A stretch of 64,000 nucleotides of DNA, from the NCBI RefSeq assembly GCF_026967795.1, contig NZ_JAPVBH010000001.1:671028-735027 (forward strand). The letters run 5' to 3'. This document shows positions 1 through 7,852 of the stretch, piece after piece. Below the pieces are notes generated by a model. That model was given only the letters and a program-made list of their open reading frames with translations, had not been told where the DNA came from and made no database searches. The translations under genes and the position numbers were made by a program. Origin of the DNA: Modestobacter sp. VKM Ac-2986. GTDB lineage: Bacteria > Actinomycetota > Actinomycetes > Mycobacteriales > Geodermatophilaceae. Within the stretch, counting starts at the first letter, position 1. Each line of letters begins with the position of its first letter.

Positions 1-95
1 GGGGCGAAGCGGGGCAGCCGGCGCTGCTCGCGCACGGGGCCGGAGTTGCCGGAGCTGGTGGCGCCGACGGGGGCGAGGGGGGTCTGGGTGCTCAT
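1..95 (-). CDS. pstA: Phosphate ABC transporter permease PstA (N-terminal fragment)
   Basis: Only the first 31 codons lie in the window; the gene runs off the left edge. The ATG at 95-93 overlaps the pstC stop in an ATGA junction, so it is translationally coupled to pstC. The visible residues are a polar, Ser/Pro/Arg-rich cytoplasmic leader before the first membrane helix. The identification rests on the invariant pstS-pstC-pstA order rather than on domain residues. With PstC it would form the membrane channel of the high-affinity phosphate importer. Confidence 0.75.
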   Translation of the reverse strand, partial: MSTQTPLAPVGATSSGNSGPVREQRRLPRFA

Positions 96-1045
96 CAGTT
101 GGCTCCGGAGAAGTCGGCGCGCCGGTTGACGATCCAGCGGGCGAGCATGTTGACGGCGAGCGTGATGAGGAACAGGGCCAGGCCGCTGGCGATGAGCGTG
201 TTCACGCCGATGCCGGTGGCCTCGGGGAAGCGCAGGGCGATGTTCGAGGCGATCGTCGAGGGGTTCGAGTTGCTGATCAGGTTCACGGTCGCGCCGGCGC
301 CACCGGACAGGATGATCGCCACCGCCATCGTCTCGCCGAGCGCGCGGCCCAGGCCGAGCATGGAGCCGGCGATCACGCCGGACTTGCCGTAGGGCAGCAC
401 CGCCATCTTGATCATCTCCCAGCGGGTGGCGCCCAGGGCCAGGGCGGCCTCGCGGTGCAGGGCCGGTGCCTGGCTGAACACCTCCCGCGAGATGGCCGAG
501 ATGATCGGCAGGATCATCACGCCGAGCACGATGCCGACGGTGAGCATCGTGCGGCCGCTGGCGGAGGCGGGGCCGGCGAAGAAGGGCAGGAAGCCCAGGT
601 GGTCGGCCGCCCAGGCGTGGAAGGGCACCAGCTTGGGCGCCAGGACCGCCAGGCCCCAGAAGCCGTAGACGACGCTGGGGATCGCGGCGAGCAGGTCGAT
701 GACGTAGCCCATGGTCGCGGCGATCCGGCGGGGCGCGTAGTAGGTGACGAACAGTGCGATCCCGACCGCGAGCGGGGTGGCGACCAGCAGCGCGATCACG
801 GCGCCGAGCAGGGTGCCGAGCACCAGCGGGCCGATGTAGGGGCCCAGCCCGTTGCCGTCGGGGATCTCCGACGGTGCGGCGGTGAGGGCCGGGATCGCCT
901 CGCTGATCAGGAAGGCGGCGACGCCGGCGAGCACGAGCAGGATGAAGATGCCCGAGCCTCTGGCGGCGCCGGCGAAGAGGCGGTCACCCGGGCGGCGGAC
1001 TGGGCGCTGCGCCGGGGGTTCGGTCGGGGCCTTCGTGGCGGTCAC
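95..1045 (-). CDS. pstC: Phosphate ABC transporter permease PstC
   Basis: A 316-residue polytopic membrane protein, one of two permeases of the Pst phosphate importer. After a basic cytoplasmic leader (about 30 residues) come about six hydrophobic segments. The central loop carries the permease signature EAALALGATRWEMI at about residues 199-212, the coupling helix that contacts PstB. The GTG start has a GGAG sequence 5-9 bases upstream. It follows pstS after 126 bases that hold a strong hairpin, and overlaps pstA by four bases. Length and order match the family. Confidence 0.95.
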   Translation of the reverse strand: MTATKAPTEPPAQRPVRRPGDRLFAGAARGSGIFILLVLAGVAAFLISEAIPALTAAPSEIPDGNGLGPYIGPLVLGTLLGAVIALLVATPLAVGIALFVTYYAPRRIAATMGYVIDLLAAIPSVVYGFWGLAVLAPKLVPFHAWAADHLGFLPFFAGPASASGRTMLTVGIVLGVMILPIISAISREVFSQAPALHREAALALGATRWEMIKMAVLPYGKSGVIAGSMLGLGRALGETMAVAIILSGGAGATVNLISNSNPSTIASNIALRFPEATGIGVNTLIASGLALFLITLAVNMLARWIVNRRADFSGAN

Positions 1046-1120
1046 CGCTGCTCCGTGGGTCGTTCGGAAGGTGTTTCGTGGGGTGGGTCAGGCGGTGCGG
1101 GTGCCCGGGTCCGGGCGGTG

Positions 1121-1158
1121 CGATGGCCCGGGACGTCGGTCGACGTCCCGGGCCATCG
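1121..1158 (-). terminator. Hairpin between pstS and pstC
   Basis: A perfect inverted repeat: 18-base arms (CGATGGCCCGGGACGTCG and its complement) separated by only GT. It begins 14 bases after the pstS stop and ends 76 bases before the pstC start. There is no T tract. Within a co-directional pst operon such a hairpin would give partial termination or protect the 3' end of the pstS message, making the binding protein more abundant than the permeases. The structure is seen directly; the role is inferred. Confidence 0.7.
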
Positions 1159-1171
1159 CGGTGTGCCGGTG

Positions 1172-2305
1172 TCAGCCGGCGGCGGTGATGGCGTCGACGG
1201 CCGTCTGGGCCTGCGTGCGCAGGGTCTCAGAGATCTGGGCGCTGCCGGCGTTCTCGGAGGACGCGGCCTGGCCGTCCTCGCTGATCACGTACTGCATGAA
1301 GCCCTTGACGGCCGCGGCCTTGGCGGCGTCGTCGTACTGCACGCAGCCGACGTGGTAGCTGATCAGGACGACCGGGTACTCGCCGGAGCCCTCGGTGGCG
1401 CGGTTGAGCTCGATGGCGAAGTCGTAGTCGCCACGGCCCTCGACCACCGGGGAGTTCTCGACGACGGCGGCGGCGGCCTCGGCCGACGGGGCGACGAACT
1501 CGCTGCCGACGGCGACGCTGACGACGCCCAGGTCGGAGGCCCGGCTGGCGTCGGCGTAGGTGATCGCACCGGCGGTGCTGGTGACGACGTCGATGACGCC
1601 GGAGGTGCCGTTGGCGTTCTCGCCGCCCTCGAGCGGCCAGACGCCGTCCGGCTCGGCCGTCCACGCGTCCGGGGCCGCCTCGTGCAGGTAGGCGGTGAAG
1701 TTCTCGGTGGTGCCCGAGTCGTCACCACGGTGCACGGGGACGATCGGGGTGGCCGGCAGGGTGACGCCGGCGTTGTCGGCGGCGATGGCCGGGTCGTTCC
1801 AGGTGGTGACCTTGCCGCTGAAGATGTCGGCGACGGTGGCCGGCTTCAGGTTGAGGGTGTCGACGCCCTCGAGGTTGAAGGCGATGGCGATCGGCGAGAT
1901 GTAGTTCGGCAGCTCGAACACGTCGGCGGTCGCGCACCGGTCGGCGGCCTGGGTGAGCTCCTCGTCCTTCAGCGCGGCGTCGGAGCCGGCGAAGTCGGCA
2001 GCGCCGCTGAGGAAGGCCTTGCGGCCGTTGCCGGAACCGCTGGGGTCGTAGCTGAACTGCACGTCGGGGTTCTCACCCTCGAAGCCGGCCTGCCACGCCT
2101 CCATGGCGGACTGCTGGCTGCTGGCACCGGCGCCGACGAGGGCACCGCTCAGCTCAGGGGCGGCGCTCGAGGCGCTGCCGCCGGAGGCGGCCGCACCGGC
2201 GCTGCCGGAGGGCTCCTCGTTGGACGCGCCACAGGCGGCCAGGGCGAGGGTGGCGGCGAGAGCGGAGGAGACCGCAGCTGCGCGCGTCGTGGTGCTGAGC
2301 TTCAA
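1172..2305 (-). CDS. pstS: Phosphate-binding lipoprotein PstS
   Basis: A 377-residue periplasmic-type solute-binding protein that captures phosphate for PstCAB. The N-terminus (MKLSTTTRAAAVSSALAATL) is a signal peptide ending in the lipobox LAAC, so the mature protein is a membrane-anchored lipoprotein. A Gly/Ser/Ala-rich linker follows. Conserved phosphate-binding features include GAGASSQQSAMEAW, SGSGNGRKAF and HRGDDSGTTENF. I choose the TTG at 2305 because it gives the correct signal peptide and has AAAGG upstream; the reading frame continues further upstream but lacks signal character. PHO-box-like repeats lie about 100 bases upstream. Confidence 0.93.
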   Translation of the reverse strand: MKLSTTTRAAAVSSALAATLALAACGASNEEPSGSAGAAASGGSASSAAPELSGALVGAGASSQQSAMEAWQAGFEGENPDVQFSYDPSGSGNGRKAFLSGAADFAGSDAALKDEELTQAADRCATADVFELPNYISPIAIAFNLEGVDTLNLKPATVADIFSGKVTTWNDPAIAADNAGVTLPATPIVPVHRGDDSGTTENFTAYLHEAAPDAWTAEPDGVWPLEGGENANGTSGVIDVVTSTAGAITYADASRASDLGVVSVAVGSEFVAPSAEAAAAVVENSPVVEGRGDYDFAIELNRATEGSGEYPVVLISYHVGCVQYDDAAKAAAVKGFMQYVISEDGQAASSENAGSAQISETLRTQAQTAVDAITAAG

Positions 2306-2370
2306 CTCAGTGCCTTTCAACTGAAGGGTGCCCGGACGTCGAAGCCGGGCTGTCTGCGTGACGTGGCAAG

Positions 2371-2480
2371 ACGCTAAGCAGCCCAGGTGGACGGATCCGG
2401 CTCCGTCGGTGAACGAGGCATGAACGCGGGTTGAGACGTCGGCCACGACTCGGCGGACGCTGTCCGTCCACCGGGTGAAC
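2371..2480 (-). promoter_or_regulatory. pstS promoter with PHO-box repeats
   Basis: On the pstS strand a -10-like TAGCGT lies at 2376-2371. Further upstream are 11-base-spaced repeats: GTTCACC (complement of 2408-2414), GTTCATG (2419-2425) and a weaker TCTCAAC (2430-2436). Another GTTCACC lies at 2474-2480, exactly 66 bases (six repeat units) from the first. GTTCAYC-type 11-bp direct repeats are the known binding pattern of PhoP/RegX3 response regulators in actinobacteria, and regX3 is encoded at 40499-41179. Phosphate-starvation control by RegX3 is inferred. Confidence 0.7.
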
Positions 2481-2519
2481 CACCGCGTGGCGAGACGGTG
2501 GGGAGCCGGAACTGGACCC

Positions 2520-3410
2520 TCAGCGAGGGGTCGGCCGCCGCCACGAGACGTCGACCATGTGCCGGGTGAACCCGCTGCGCTCGTACAGTGCGACGGCCGC
2601 GGCGTTGTCCTCCTCGACGTACAGGAGCACGTGCGACAGCCCGCGGGCACGCAGGTGGGCCAGCCCCAGGTCGGTCAGCGCGCGGCCCAGGCCGGTGCCC
2701 TGCGCGTCGGGGTCGATGCCGAGCACGTACACCTCGCCGGCCGGTGCGTCGCCGACCTCACCCGCGGGGTGGACCTTGGTCCAGTGCGAGCCGAGCAGTC
2801 GGGGCCCGGTCGGGTCCTCGCGCCAGGCGAGGAAGAAGCCGGCCGGGTCGAACCAGTCCTCGGCCTCGCGGAGTGCGAGGTCGCGGGCGGTCCAGGAGCC
2901 CTGCTCGGGGTGGTGGGCGAAGGCGCGGGAGTTCACCCGCAGCCAGGCGTCCTCGTCGGTGCCCGGCCGGAAGGGCGACACGGTGACGCCGGCCGGCAGT
3001 CGCGGGTGCGGGTCGGGGTCGACGCCGTCGAGCGGGCGGCGCATCTGCAGCAGCACCCGGGCGCGCTCGTACCCGCGGCCGCGGGCCAGCTCGGCGGAGC
3101 CGGGCAGCTCGCCGTGTGCCCAGACCCGCAGGGGGCGGTCGCCGGCGAGCTCCTCGAGCCGGCCGAGCAGCGCCGTCCCGACGCCGCGGCGGCGGGCGGC
3201 CGGTGCGACGACCAGCTCGGCCTCCGCATCGTCGTCGGCGGGCCGCTCGAGGCGGGCGTACCCGACGAGGCTGCCCGCGGCGTCCCGGGCGGTGAGGTCG
3301 GCACCGCCGGCCGGGCCGCCGTGGGCCAGCCGCAGCTCGGACTCCTCGGAGACCGGCCGGACGCCGTCGGCGGCCAGGGCGGTGGCCAGCAGCGCCTCGA
3401 CCTCGGCCAC
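2520..3410 (-). CDS. mshD: Mycothiol synthase MshD (tandem GNAT acetyltransferase)
   Basis: MshD acetylates Cys-GlcN-Ins with acetyl-CoA, the last step of mycothiol synthesis. Two GNAT domains are visible. The C-terminal one carries the acetyl-CoA loop GIDPDAQGTGLGRALTDLGL followed by a YVEEDNAAAVALYERSGF tail; the N-terminal one has APAARRRGVGTALLGRLEE. No ATG, GTG or TTG lies where the family N-terminus should be. The first standard start is GTG at 3410 (296 residues), but similarity continues upstream to CTG codons at 3470 and 3485, the latter overlapping the glnR stop. The product should be about 300-320 residues. It follows glnR, as in Mycobacterium. Confidence 0.92.
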   Translation of the reverse strand: MAEVEALLATALAADGVRPVSEESELRLAHGGPAGGADLTARDAAGSLVGYARLERPADDDAEAELVVAPAARRRGVGTALLGRLEELAGDRPLRVWAHGELPGSAELARGRGYERARVLLQMRRPLDGVDPDPHPRLPAGVTVSPFRPGTDEDAWLRVNSRAFAHHPEQGSWTARDLALREAEDWFDPAGFFLAWREDPTGPRLLGSHWTKVHPAGEVGDAPAGEVYVLGIDPDAQGTGLGRALTDLGLAHLRARGLSHVLLYVEEDNAAAVALYERSGFTRHMVDVSWRRPTPR

Positions 3411-3481
3411 CGCGGCGGCGGGCAGCCGCTCGGTGACCTCGACGAGGTGGGCGGGCGGTTCGGTGCTCAGCGGACCGGTGC

Positions 3482-4222
3482 TCAGCCGAGGGTGTCGGTC
3501 GTGGCGACGTCGGCGGCGGCGGTGGCCGCGGCCGTGGCGTCGGCGACCTGCTGGTCGAGCTTGTAGCCGACGTTGCGCACGGTGCCGATCAGTGCCTCGT
3601 GCTCGGTGCCGAGCTTGGCCCGCAGCCGGCGGACGTGGACGTCGACGGTGCGGGTGCCGCCGAAGTAGTCGTAGCCCCAGATCTCCTGCAGCAGCTGGGC
3701 GCGGGAGAAGACCCGGCCCGGGTGCTGGGCGAGGTACTTGAGGAGCTCGAACTCCTTGTAGGTGAGGTCGAGCGGGCGGCCGCGCAGCTTGGCCGAGTAG
3801 CTGTGCTCGTCGATGACCAGCTCGCCGGCCTTGGTCACGCCGCCCTCGCCGCCGTCGGCCGGTGCGGCCGCGGCGAGCCGGCGGGCGGTGGCCCACTTGA
3901 GCCGGGCGTCGACCTCGGCGGGGCCGGCGGTGTCGAGCACCACGTCGTCGACGCCCCAGTCGGCCGACAGCGCGACCAGCCCGCCCTCGGAGAGGACCGC
4001 GACCAGCGACGCGGCCACGCCGGTGGAGGCGAGCAGCGAGCACAGGGTGCGGGCGGAGACCAGGTCGTGCCGGGCGTCGACGAGGACGACGTCACCGGCG
4101 TCACCGTCGAGCAGGCTGGACAGCTCGGGGGCCACGACGCGCACCTGGTGGGCCAGCAGCCCGAGTGCGGGGAGGACCTCCGTGGTGGCCTGCCGGGCCG
4201 AGGTCATGAGCACGAGTCGCAT
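3482..4222 (-). CDS. glnR: Orphan OmpR-family nitrogen regulator GlnR
   Basis: A 246-residue atypical response regulator. The receiver half (residues 1-120) lacks the N-terminal acidic pair of normal receivers ([20 protein letters not shown]) but keeps the GlnR pattern VLVDARHDL and [13 protein letters not shown]. The C-terminal winged helix contains the nearly invariant stretch [20 protein letters not shown], then [20 protein letters not shown]. GlnR governs nitrogen assimilation genes without a cognate kinase. The ATG at 4222 has GGAGAG upstream. A -10-like TATCCT lies at 4285-4280 on the same strand. It is the first gene before mshD. The short Ala-rich tail after YKLDQQ is unusual. Confidence 0.93.
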   Translation of the reverse strand: MRLVLMTSARQATTEVLPALGLLAHQVRVVAPELSSLLDGDAGDVVLVDARHDLVSARTLCSLLASTGVAASLVAVLSEGGLVALSADWGVDDVVLDTAGPAEVDARLKWATARRLAAAAPADGGEGGVTKAGELVIDEHSYSAKLRGRPLDLTYKEFELLKYLAQHPGRVFSRAQLLQEIWGYDYFGGTRTVDVHVRRLRAKLGTEHEALIGTVRNVGYKLDQQVADATAAATAAADVATTDTLG

Positions 4223-4369
4223 GTCTCTCCTCACTGGGGCGTGGTCCCAGGCCGTCGACCGCGCTGTCGAGGTGAGAGGGCAGGATAGCGGACGCGCGGC
4301 CCCGCCAGGACGCTCGACGGTCGGGCGGGTCCGCACGGCTCCGGCGCCGGTCTCTGGGACGATCGCGGG

Positions 4370-5191
4370 GTGACGGCGACGGGGGTGGACGTGGAGCTGT
4401 CCCGGCGCGTGCACCACCTGCCCGCGGCCGGGGCCGTGGTCGTGGCGACCGCGCTGCTCGCGCTGCTGCCCGTCGCCCTCGACGACGCCGGCCGGTTCGC
4501 CGCGGTGCTCGTGCTGCAGCTGGCGCTGGTCGCCGCGTGGGTGGTGGCCACCGGCATCCGCGGGTCCACCGGCTCCCTCGCGCTGGGCGGGCTGGCCGCG
4601 GTGGGGGCGGACCTGGCGATGGTGCTGCCCGAGCGCCCGGAGCTGGACCGGCTGCTCGCCGTCCTGGGGCTGGGCTTCCTGCTCGCCGTCGTCCACCAGA
4701 TGACCCGTCCCTCGCCACGCCGCTACCTGGTGGCCTCGCTGGCCGGGGTCCTGCTGCTGCTGTGCTGCGTCAGCTCCCTCGCTGTGCTGCTGGCCGTCGC
4801 CCGGGTCCACGACGGCGCGCAGGCCGTGCAGACCGCGGCGCTCGCGGTCGGCGGGGCGGTGCTGGCCGGCCACCTCGTCGACCTCGTCCTGCCCCGCCCG
4901 CAGATCGCCGACGGCGTCCCGCGCGGTCTGCTCGGCCTGGTCGTCGCGGTCCTGGCGGCGGTCGTGGTCACGCTGCTGCGCCGGGACGGCGGCGCGCTGG
5001 TCGACGCGCTCTCGGCGGCGGTCCTCGGGGCCTCGCTCGGCGGGGTGGCCGCGCTGACCGCGGTCGGTGCGTCCTACGTCGTGGTCGAGCGCGGTGCCCC
5101 CAGCTGGTCGCTGCCGGTGGTGCAGGCGGTGCTGCCGCTGGCCGCCGCGGCGCCGGTCGCCTACGCCCTCGCCCTCTACGGCACCGCATGA
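4370..5191 (+). CDS. Polytopic membrane protein of unknown function
   Basis: A 273-residue hydrophobic protein with about eight predicted membrane helices, alternating with short loops such as [13 protein letters not shown] and [12 protein letters not shown]. No catalytic motif is recognisable. It starts with GTG and has no clear Shine-Dalgarno. It overlaps the following LmeA-like gene by four bases (ATGA), so the two are translationally coupled, which suggests a cell-envelope role. It is divergent from glnR. I cannot assign a function. Confidence 0.8.
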   Translation: MTATGVDVELSRRVHHLPAAGAVVVATALLALLPVALDDAGRFAAVLVLQLALVAAWVVATGIRGSTGSLALGGLAAVGADLAMVLPERPELDRLLAVLGLGFLLAVVHQMTRPSPRRYLVASLAGVLLLLCCVSSLAVLLAVARVHDGAQAVQTAALAVGGAVLAGHLVDLVLPRPQIADGVPRGLLGLVVAVLAAVVVTLLRRDGGALVDALSAAVLGASLGGVAALTAVGASYVVVERGAPSWSLPVVQAVLPLAAAAPVAYALALYGTA

Positions 5192-5898
5192 GCCGCCGGG
5201 CCGGGTGCCTCGGCGCGCTCGTCTTCCTCCTGCTGCTCGTGGTGGGCCTCCTCGTCGTCGTCGACCGGGTCGGGGTCGGCATCGCCGAGGACCGGGTCGC
5301 CGAGCAGGTCGCGCAGCGCGGCGGGCTCACCGCGCCGCCCGAGGTGGAGATCGCCGGCTTCCCGTTCCTCACCCAGGCGCTGGGCGGTGAGTACGACGAC
5401 GTCCGGCTGCGGCTGACCGCCGAGGAGCTCGGCCAGCCGGCGGGGACGAGCGCCGACGTCTCGCTGCGCGGGGTGCACGTGCCGCTGTCGGACGTGGTGT
5501 CCGGCTCGGTGCAGCAGATCCCGGTCGACCGGGTCGAGGGCACCGCCACCCTGTCCTACGCGCTGCTGGCCCAGCAGCTGGACGGCGAGACCACGCTGGC
5601 CCAGGACGGGCAGGGCATCCGGGTCACCCGGCAGGTCGAGGTGCTCGGCGTCCGGCTGCCGCTCAGCGCCACCGGCACGGTCCGCCTGGAGGACGGCGAC
5701 GTCGTCGTCGACGTGGGCGAGGCCTCGGCCGGCGCCCTGGACGTGCCCGACGCGGTGCTGGACCAGGCCGCGGACCTGCTGGACCTGCGCTACCGCGTGC
5801 CCGCGCTGCCCTTCGGCCTGCAGCTGACCAGCGCGGTCCCGGCGGCCGGCGGCGTCGACGTCCGCGTCGAGGCCACCGACACCGTGCTCACCGGCTGA
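5188..5898 (+). CDS. LmeA-like phospholipid-binding protein (DUF2993)
   Basis: A 236-residue protein with one N-terminal membrane or signal segment (residues 8-28) followed by an extracytoplasmic DUF2993 domain. Family features include the early [21 protein letters not shown] stretch, typical of this lipid-transfer-like fold. The Mycobacterium homologue at the same locus (Rv0817c, LmeA) binds phospholipid and is needed for normal lipomannan. Here it lies between a membrane protein and a thioredoxin. Envelope glycolipid maturation is the likely role by homology; ligand and partner are not visible. Confidence 0.82.
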   Translation: MSRRAGCLGALVFLLLLVVGLLVVVDRVGVGIAEDRVAEQVAQRGGLTAPPEVEIAGFPFLTQALGGEYDDVRLRLTAEELGQPAGTSADVSLRGVHVPLSDVVSGSVQQIPVDRVEGTATLSYALLAQQLDGETTLAQDGQGIRVTRQVEVLGVRLPLSATGTVRLEDGDVVVDVGEASAGALDVPDAVLDQAADLLDLRYRVPALPFGLQLTSAVPAAGGVDVRVEATDTVLTG

Positions 5899-5906
5899 GC
5901 GGGGGA

Positions 5907-6275
5907 ATGCGGTCGGCGGCCGGCGGCGTTCCCGCTGGCGTGCCCGCCGGAGCCGATCTCGCCGTGCTGGAGGCGCTCGGGGCGCGTCCGCAGGACGCCG
6001 ACCTGACCGTCGTCCAGTTCTCCACCGCCTTCTGCGGCCCCTGCCGGGCCACCCGCGCCCGCCTGCAGCAGCTGCAGATCTCCCGCCCGGGGCTGTCCTA
6101 CCTGCACGTGGACGCCGAGAGCCACCTCGACGAGGTGCGCGCCCTGGACGTCCGGGTCACCCCGACGCTGTTCTACCTCGACCGCAGCGGCGCGGTGCTC
6201 GGGCGCAGCACCGGCGCGCCCCGCGCCGCGGAGCTCACCGCCCTGGTGGACGCCCACACCGGCGCACGGGCGTGA
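5907..6275 (+). CDS. Thioredoxin-like protein (ThiX type)
   Basis: A 122-residue single-domain thioredoxin with the active site FCGPC at about residues 44-48, preceded by the beta strand LTVVQFST and followed by the cis-proline strand VRVTPTLFYLDR. It has no signal peptide, so it is cytosolic. The start ATG is only eight bases after the preceding stop, with a purine run GGGGGA immediately upstream. Mycobacterium has thiX at the same place, next to cysA/sseC sulfurtransferase genes, which suggests a role in sulfur transfer or persulfide reduction. Confidence 0.88.
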   Translation: MRSAAGGVPAGVPAGADLAVLEALGARPQDADLTVVQFSTAFCGPCRATRARLQQLQISRPGLSYLHVDAESHLDEVRALDVRVTPTLFYLDRSGAVLGRSTGAPRAAELTALVDAHTGARA

Positions 6276-6280
6276 TCCGC

Positions 6281-6286
6281 TACCCT
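6281..6286 (+). promoter_or_regulatory. -10 element for a leaderless leader-peptide transcript
   Basis: TACCCT ends six bases before the GTG at 6293. This TANNNT spacing places the transcription start on the G of the start codon, as in leaderless mycobacterial messages. It would drive the cysteine-codon leader and the sulfurtransferase genes downstream. Confidence 0.6.
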
Positions 6287-6292
6287 CGCGCC

Positions 6293-6367
6293 GTGGGCCC
6301 CCTGCTGACCTCGCGCCGCACAGTCGACCTGTGCCGCGTCGGCAGCAGCCTGTGTCCGGCTCCCTGA
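6293..6367 (+). CDS. Cysteine-containing leader peptide (attenuator uORF)
   Basis: A 24-codon ORF reading MGPLLTSRRTVDLCRVGSS then LCPAP, followed by TGA. It matches the actinobacterial leader-peptide pattern LTxRRxVDLCRxxxxLCP found upstream of sulfur genes. Cysteine codons at positions 14 and 21 would stall ribosomes when charged tRNA-Cys is low. In mycobacteria, cysteine-rich leaderless uORFs act as cysteine-responsive attenuators of operons for sulfur metabolism. The next gene, 254 bases downstream, encodes a thiosulfate sulfurtransferase. The peptide itself probably has no function after translation. The regulatory role is inferred by analogy. Confidence 0.75.
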   Translation: MGPLLTSRRTVDLCRVGSSLCPAP

Positions 6368-6621
6368 GGGCGGACCCCACCCGCCCAGACGTGCCCTGAC
6401 CGCCGTCCGGAGGCCCTCCCCGATGTCCCCACCTGCCGCGCCGCTGCCGCGGTCGACGTCCGTGGTCCACGGCCCGGCGCCCTCGTGACCGGTCCTGCAC
6501 CGGCCGCTGCACAGCCCGACGCGGTCCCCGGCACCCGCCGGGGCCGCGAGCTCCACCTCGCCGTCCGGCGGGCGCGCGACGCCCGCACCCGTCCGAGCAA
6601 CCACCGAAGGAGAGCCACCCC
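6368..6621 (+). promoter_or_regulatory. Probable attenuator region of the sulfurtransferase operon
   Basis: This 254-base untranslated stretch between the cysteine leader and the sulfurtransferase contains several inverted repeats: CCGTGG/CCACGG, CCGGT/ACCGG, and CCCGCCGG (6534-6541) with CCGGCGGG (6565-6572). The last lies about 35 bases before the Shine-Dalgarno AAGGAG (6607-6612) and could influence its accessibility. No gene is evident. The pairing scheme that would change with leader translation is not established. Confidence 0.5.
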
Positions 6622-7455
6622 ATGAGCCGTACCGACGTGCTCGTCACCGCAGACTGGGCCCAGGAGCACCTGGGGCAGCCCGGCATCGTCTTCGTCGAGG
6701 TCGACGAGGACACCAGCGCCTACGACAAGGGCCACATCGAGGGCGCGGTCAAGCTGGACTGGAAGACCGACCTGCAGGACGCCGAGTCCCGTGACTTCGT
6801 CGACCGCGAGGGCTTCAGCGCCCTGCTGTCGGCCAAGGGCATCAGCAACGACGACACCGTCGTGCTCTACGGCGGCAACAACAACTGGTTCGCCGCCTAC
6901 GCCTACTGGTACTTCAAGGTCTACGGCCACGGCGACGTCAAGCTGATCGACGGCGGCCGCAAGAAGTGGGAGCTCGACAGCCGCCCGCTGTCGGCCGACG
7001 CCGTCGAGCGCCCGGCCACCTCCTACGCCGCGGGTGAGCCCGACGCCTCCATCCGCGCCTTCCGCGACGAGGTCGTCGACGCCATCGGCACCAAGAACCT
7101 CGTCGACGTGCGCTCGCCCGACGAGTTCGCCGGCAAGCTGACGGCGCCGGCGCACCTGCCGCAGGAGGGTGCCCAGCGCGCCGGGCACATCCCGACCGCG
7201 GTGAACGTGCCCTGGAGCAAGGCGGCCAACGAGGACGGCACCTTCAAGAGCGACGAGGAGCTGGCGAAGCTCTACGCCGACGCGGGTCTGGACGGGACCA
7301 AGGACACCATCGCCTACTGCCGCATCGGTGAGCGCTCGAGTCACACCTGGTTCGTGCTGCGCGAGCTGCTCGGCCACGAGAACGTCAAGAACTACGACGG
7401 CTCGTGGACCGAGTACGGCTCCCTGGTCGGCGTCCCGATCGCGAAGGGCGCCTGA
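6622..7455 (+). CDS. Thiosulfate sulfurtransferase (CysA/SseA rhodanese)
   Basis: A 277-residue two-domain rhodanese. The catalytic loop YCRIGERSSHTW (about residues 233-244) carries the sulfur-accepting cysteine; CRIGERS is typical of the actinobacterial CysA2 group. The N-terminal, non-catalytic domain includes LYGGNNNWFAAYAYWYFKVYG and DGGRKKWE. It transfers sulfane sulfur from thiosulfate to cyanide or cellular thiols. AAGGAG lies ten bases upstream of the ATG. It is followed after two bases by the SseC-like gene and preceded by the cysteine leader. This order matches Mycobacterium Rv0815c-Rv0814c. Confidence 0.93.
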   Translation: MSRTDVLVTADWAQEHLGQPGIVFVEVDEDTSAYDKGHIEGAVKLDWKTDLQDAESRDFVDREGFSALLSAKGISNDDTVVLYGGNNNWFAAYAYWYFKVYGHGDVKLIDGGRKKWELDSRPLSADAVERPATSYAAGEPDASIRAFRDEVVDAIGTKNLVDVRSPDEFAGKLTAPAHLPQEGAQRAGHIPTAVNVPWSKAANEDGTFKSDEELAKLYADAGLDGTKDTIAYCRIGERSSHTWFVLRELLGHENVKNYDGSWTEYGSLVGVPIAKGA

Positions 7456-7457
7456 CC

Positions 7458-7751
7458 GTGTGCGGGGCCCCCGAGCAGGGTGGCGGTCTCGCCGGCGTGG
7501 ACCTGACGACCCAGACGGTCATCCAGGGGCAGGTCTGGCACGACGGGTCGCCGGTCGCCGGCGCCTACGTGCGGTTGCTGGACGCCACCGACGAGTTCAC
7601 CGCGGAGGTGGTGACCAGCCCGGAGGGTCACTTCCGGTTCTTCGCCGCCCCCGGTGACTGGACGCTGCGGTCGCTGTCGCCGCTCGGCCGCGCCGAGCGC
7701 AGCCTCGCCGCCGACATCGGCCTGAACGAGACGACGCTGGCCATCGCGTGA
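7458..7751 (+). CDS. SseC-like DUF1416 protein
   Basis: A 97-residue protein beginning MCGAPEQGG, with the DUF1416 core: VIQGQVWHDGSPVAGAYVRL, DEFTAEVVTSPEGHFRFFA and APGDWTLRSLS. It resembles a transthyretin-like beta sandwich. Genes of this family nearly always follow the CysA-type sulfurtransferase, so it probably acts with it, but no biochemical role is established. The GTG start is two bases after the sulfurtransferase stop. Confidence 0.88.
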   Translation: MCGAPEQGGGLAGVDLTTQTVIQGQVWHDGSPVAGAYVRLLDATDEFTAEVVTSPEGHFRFFAAPGDWTLRSLSPLGRAERSLAADIGLNETTLAIA

Positions 7752-7753
7752 CG

Positions 7754-7812
7754 AAGGACCCCCTTGCCCCCCACGCCTCGCAGGCTCGGCGCGGGACCCT
7801 GTAAGGGGGCCG
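7754..7812. repeat. Dispersed intergenic element (copy 1)
   Basis: Begins three bases after the DUF1416 stop. Outer sequences AAGGACCCCCTTG and AAGGGGGCCG can pair, enclosing a GC-rich middle containing CCTCGCAGGCTCGGC. Six related copies lie elsewhere in the window (16407, 22095, 33511, 38166, 43886, 48162). Position and folding suggest a terminator. Confidence 0.65.
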
Positions 7813-7813
7813 A

Positions 7814-7846
7814 AGGGCCCGTCTCCCCCGCGGGGAGGCGGGCCCT
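7814..7846. terminator. Bidirectional terminator between convergent genes
   Basis: A 15-base stem (AGGGCCCGTCTCCCC with GGGGAGGCGGGCCCT, one G-T pair) with a three-base loop. It sits between the sulfurtransferase operon and the convergent oxidase gene ending at 7853. Confidence 0.75.
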
Positions 7847-7852
7847 GTCGCG

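Noticed and set aside
455-2377. 640-codon open frame on the plus strand
   Set aside because: Antisense to pstC and pstS; it exists because GC-rich codon bias removes stops. Product is low-complexity Gly/Arg/Asp-rich with no domain.
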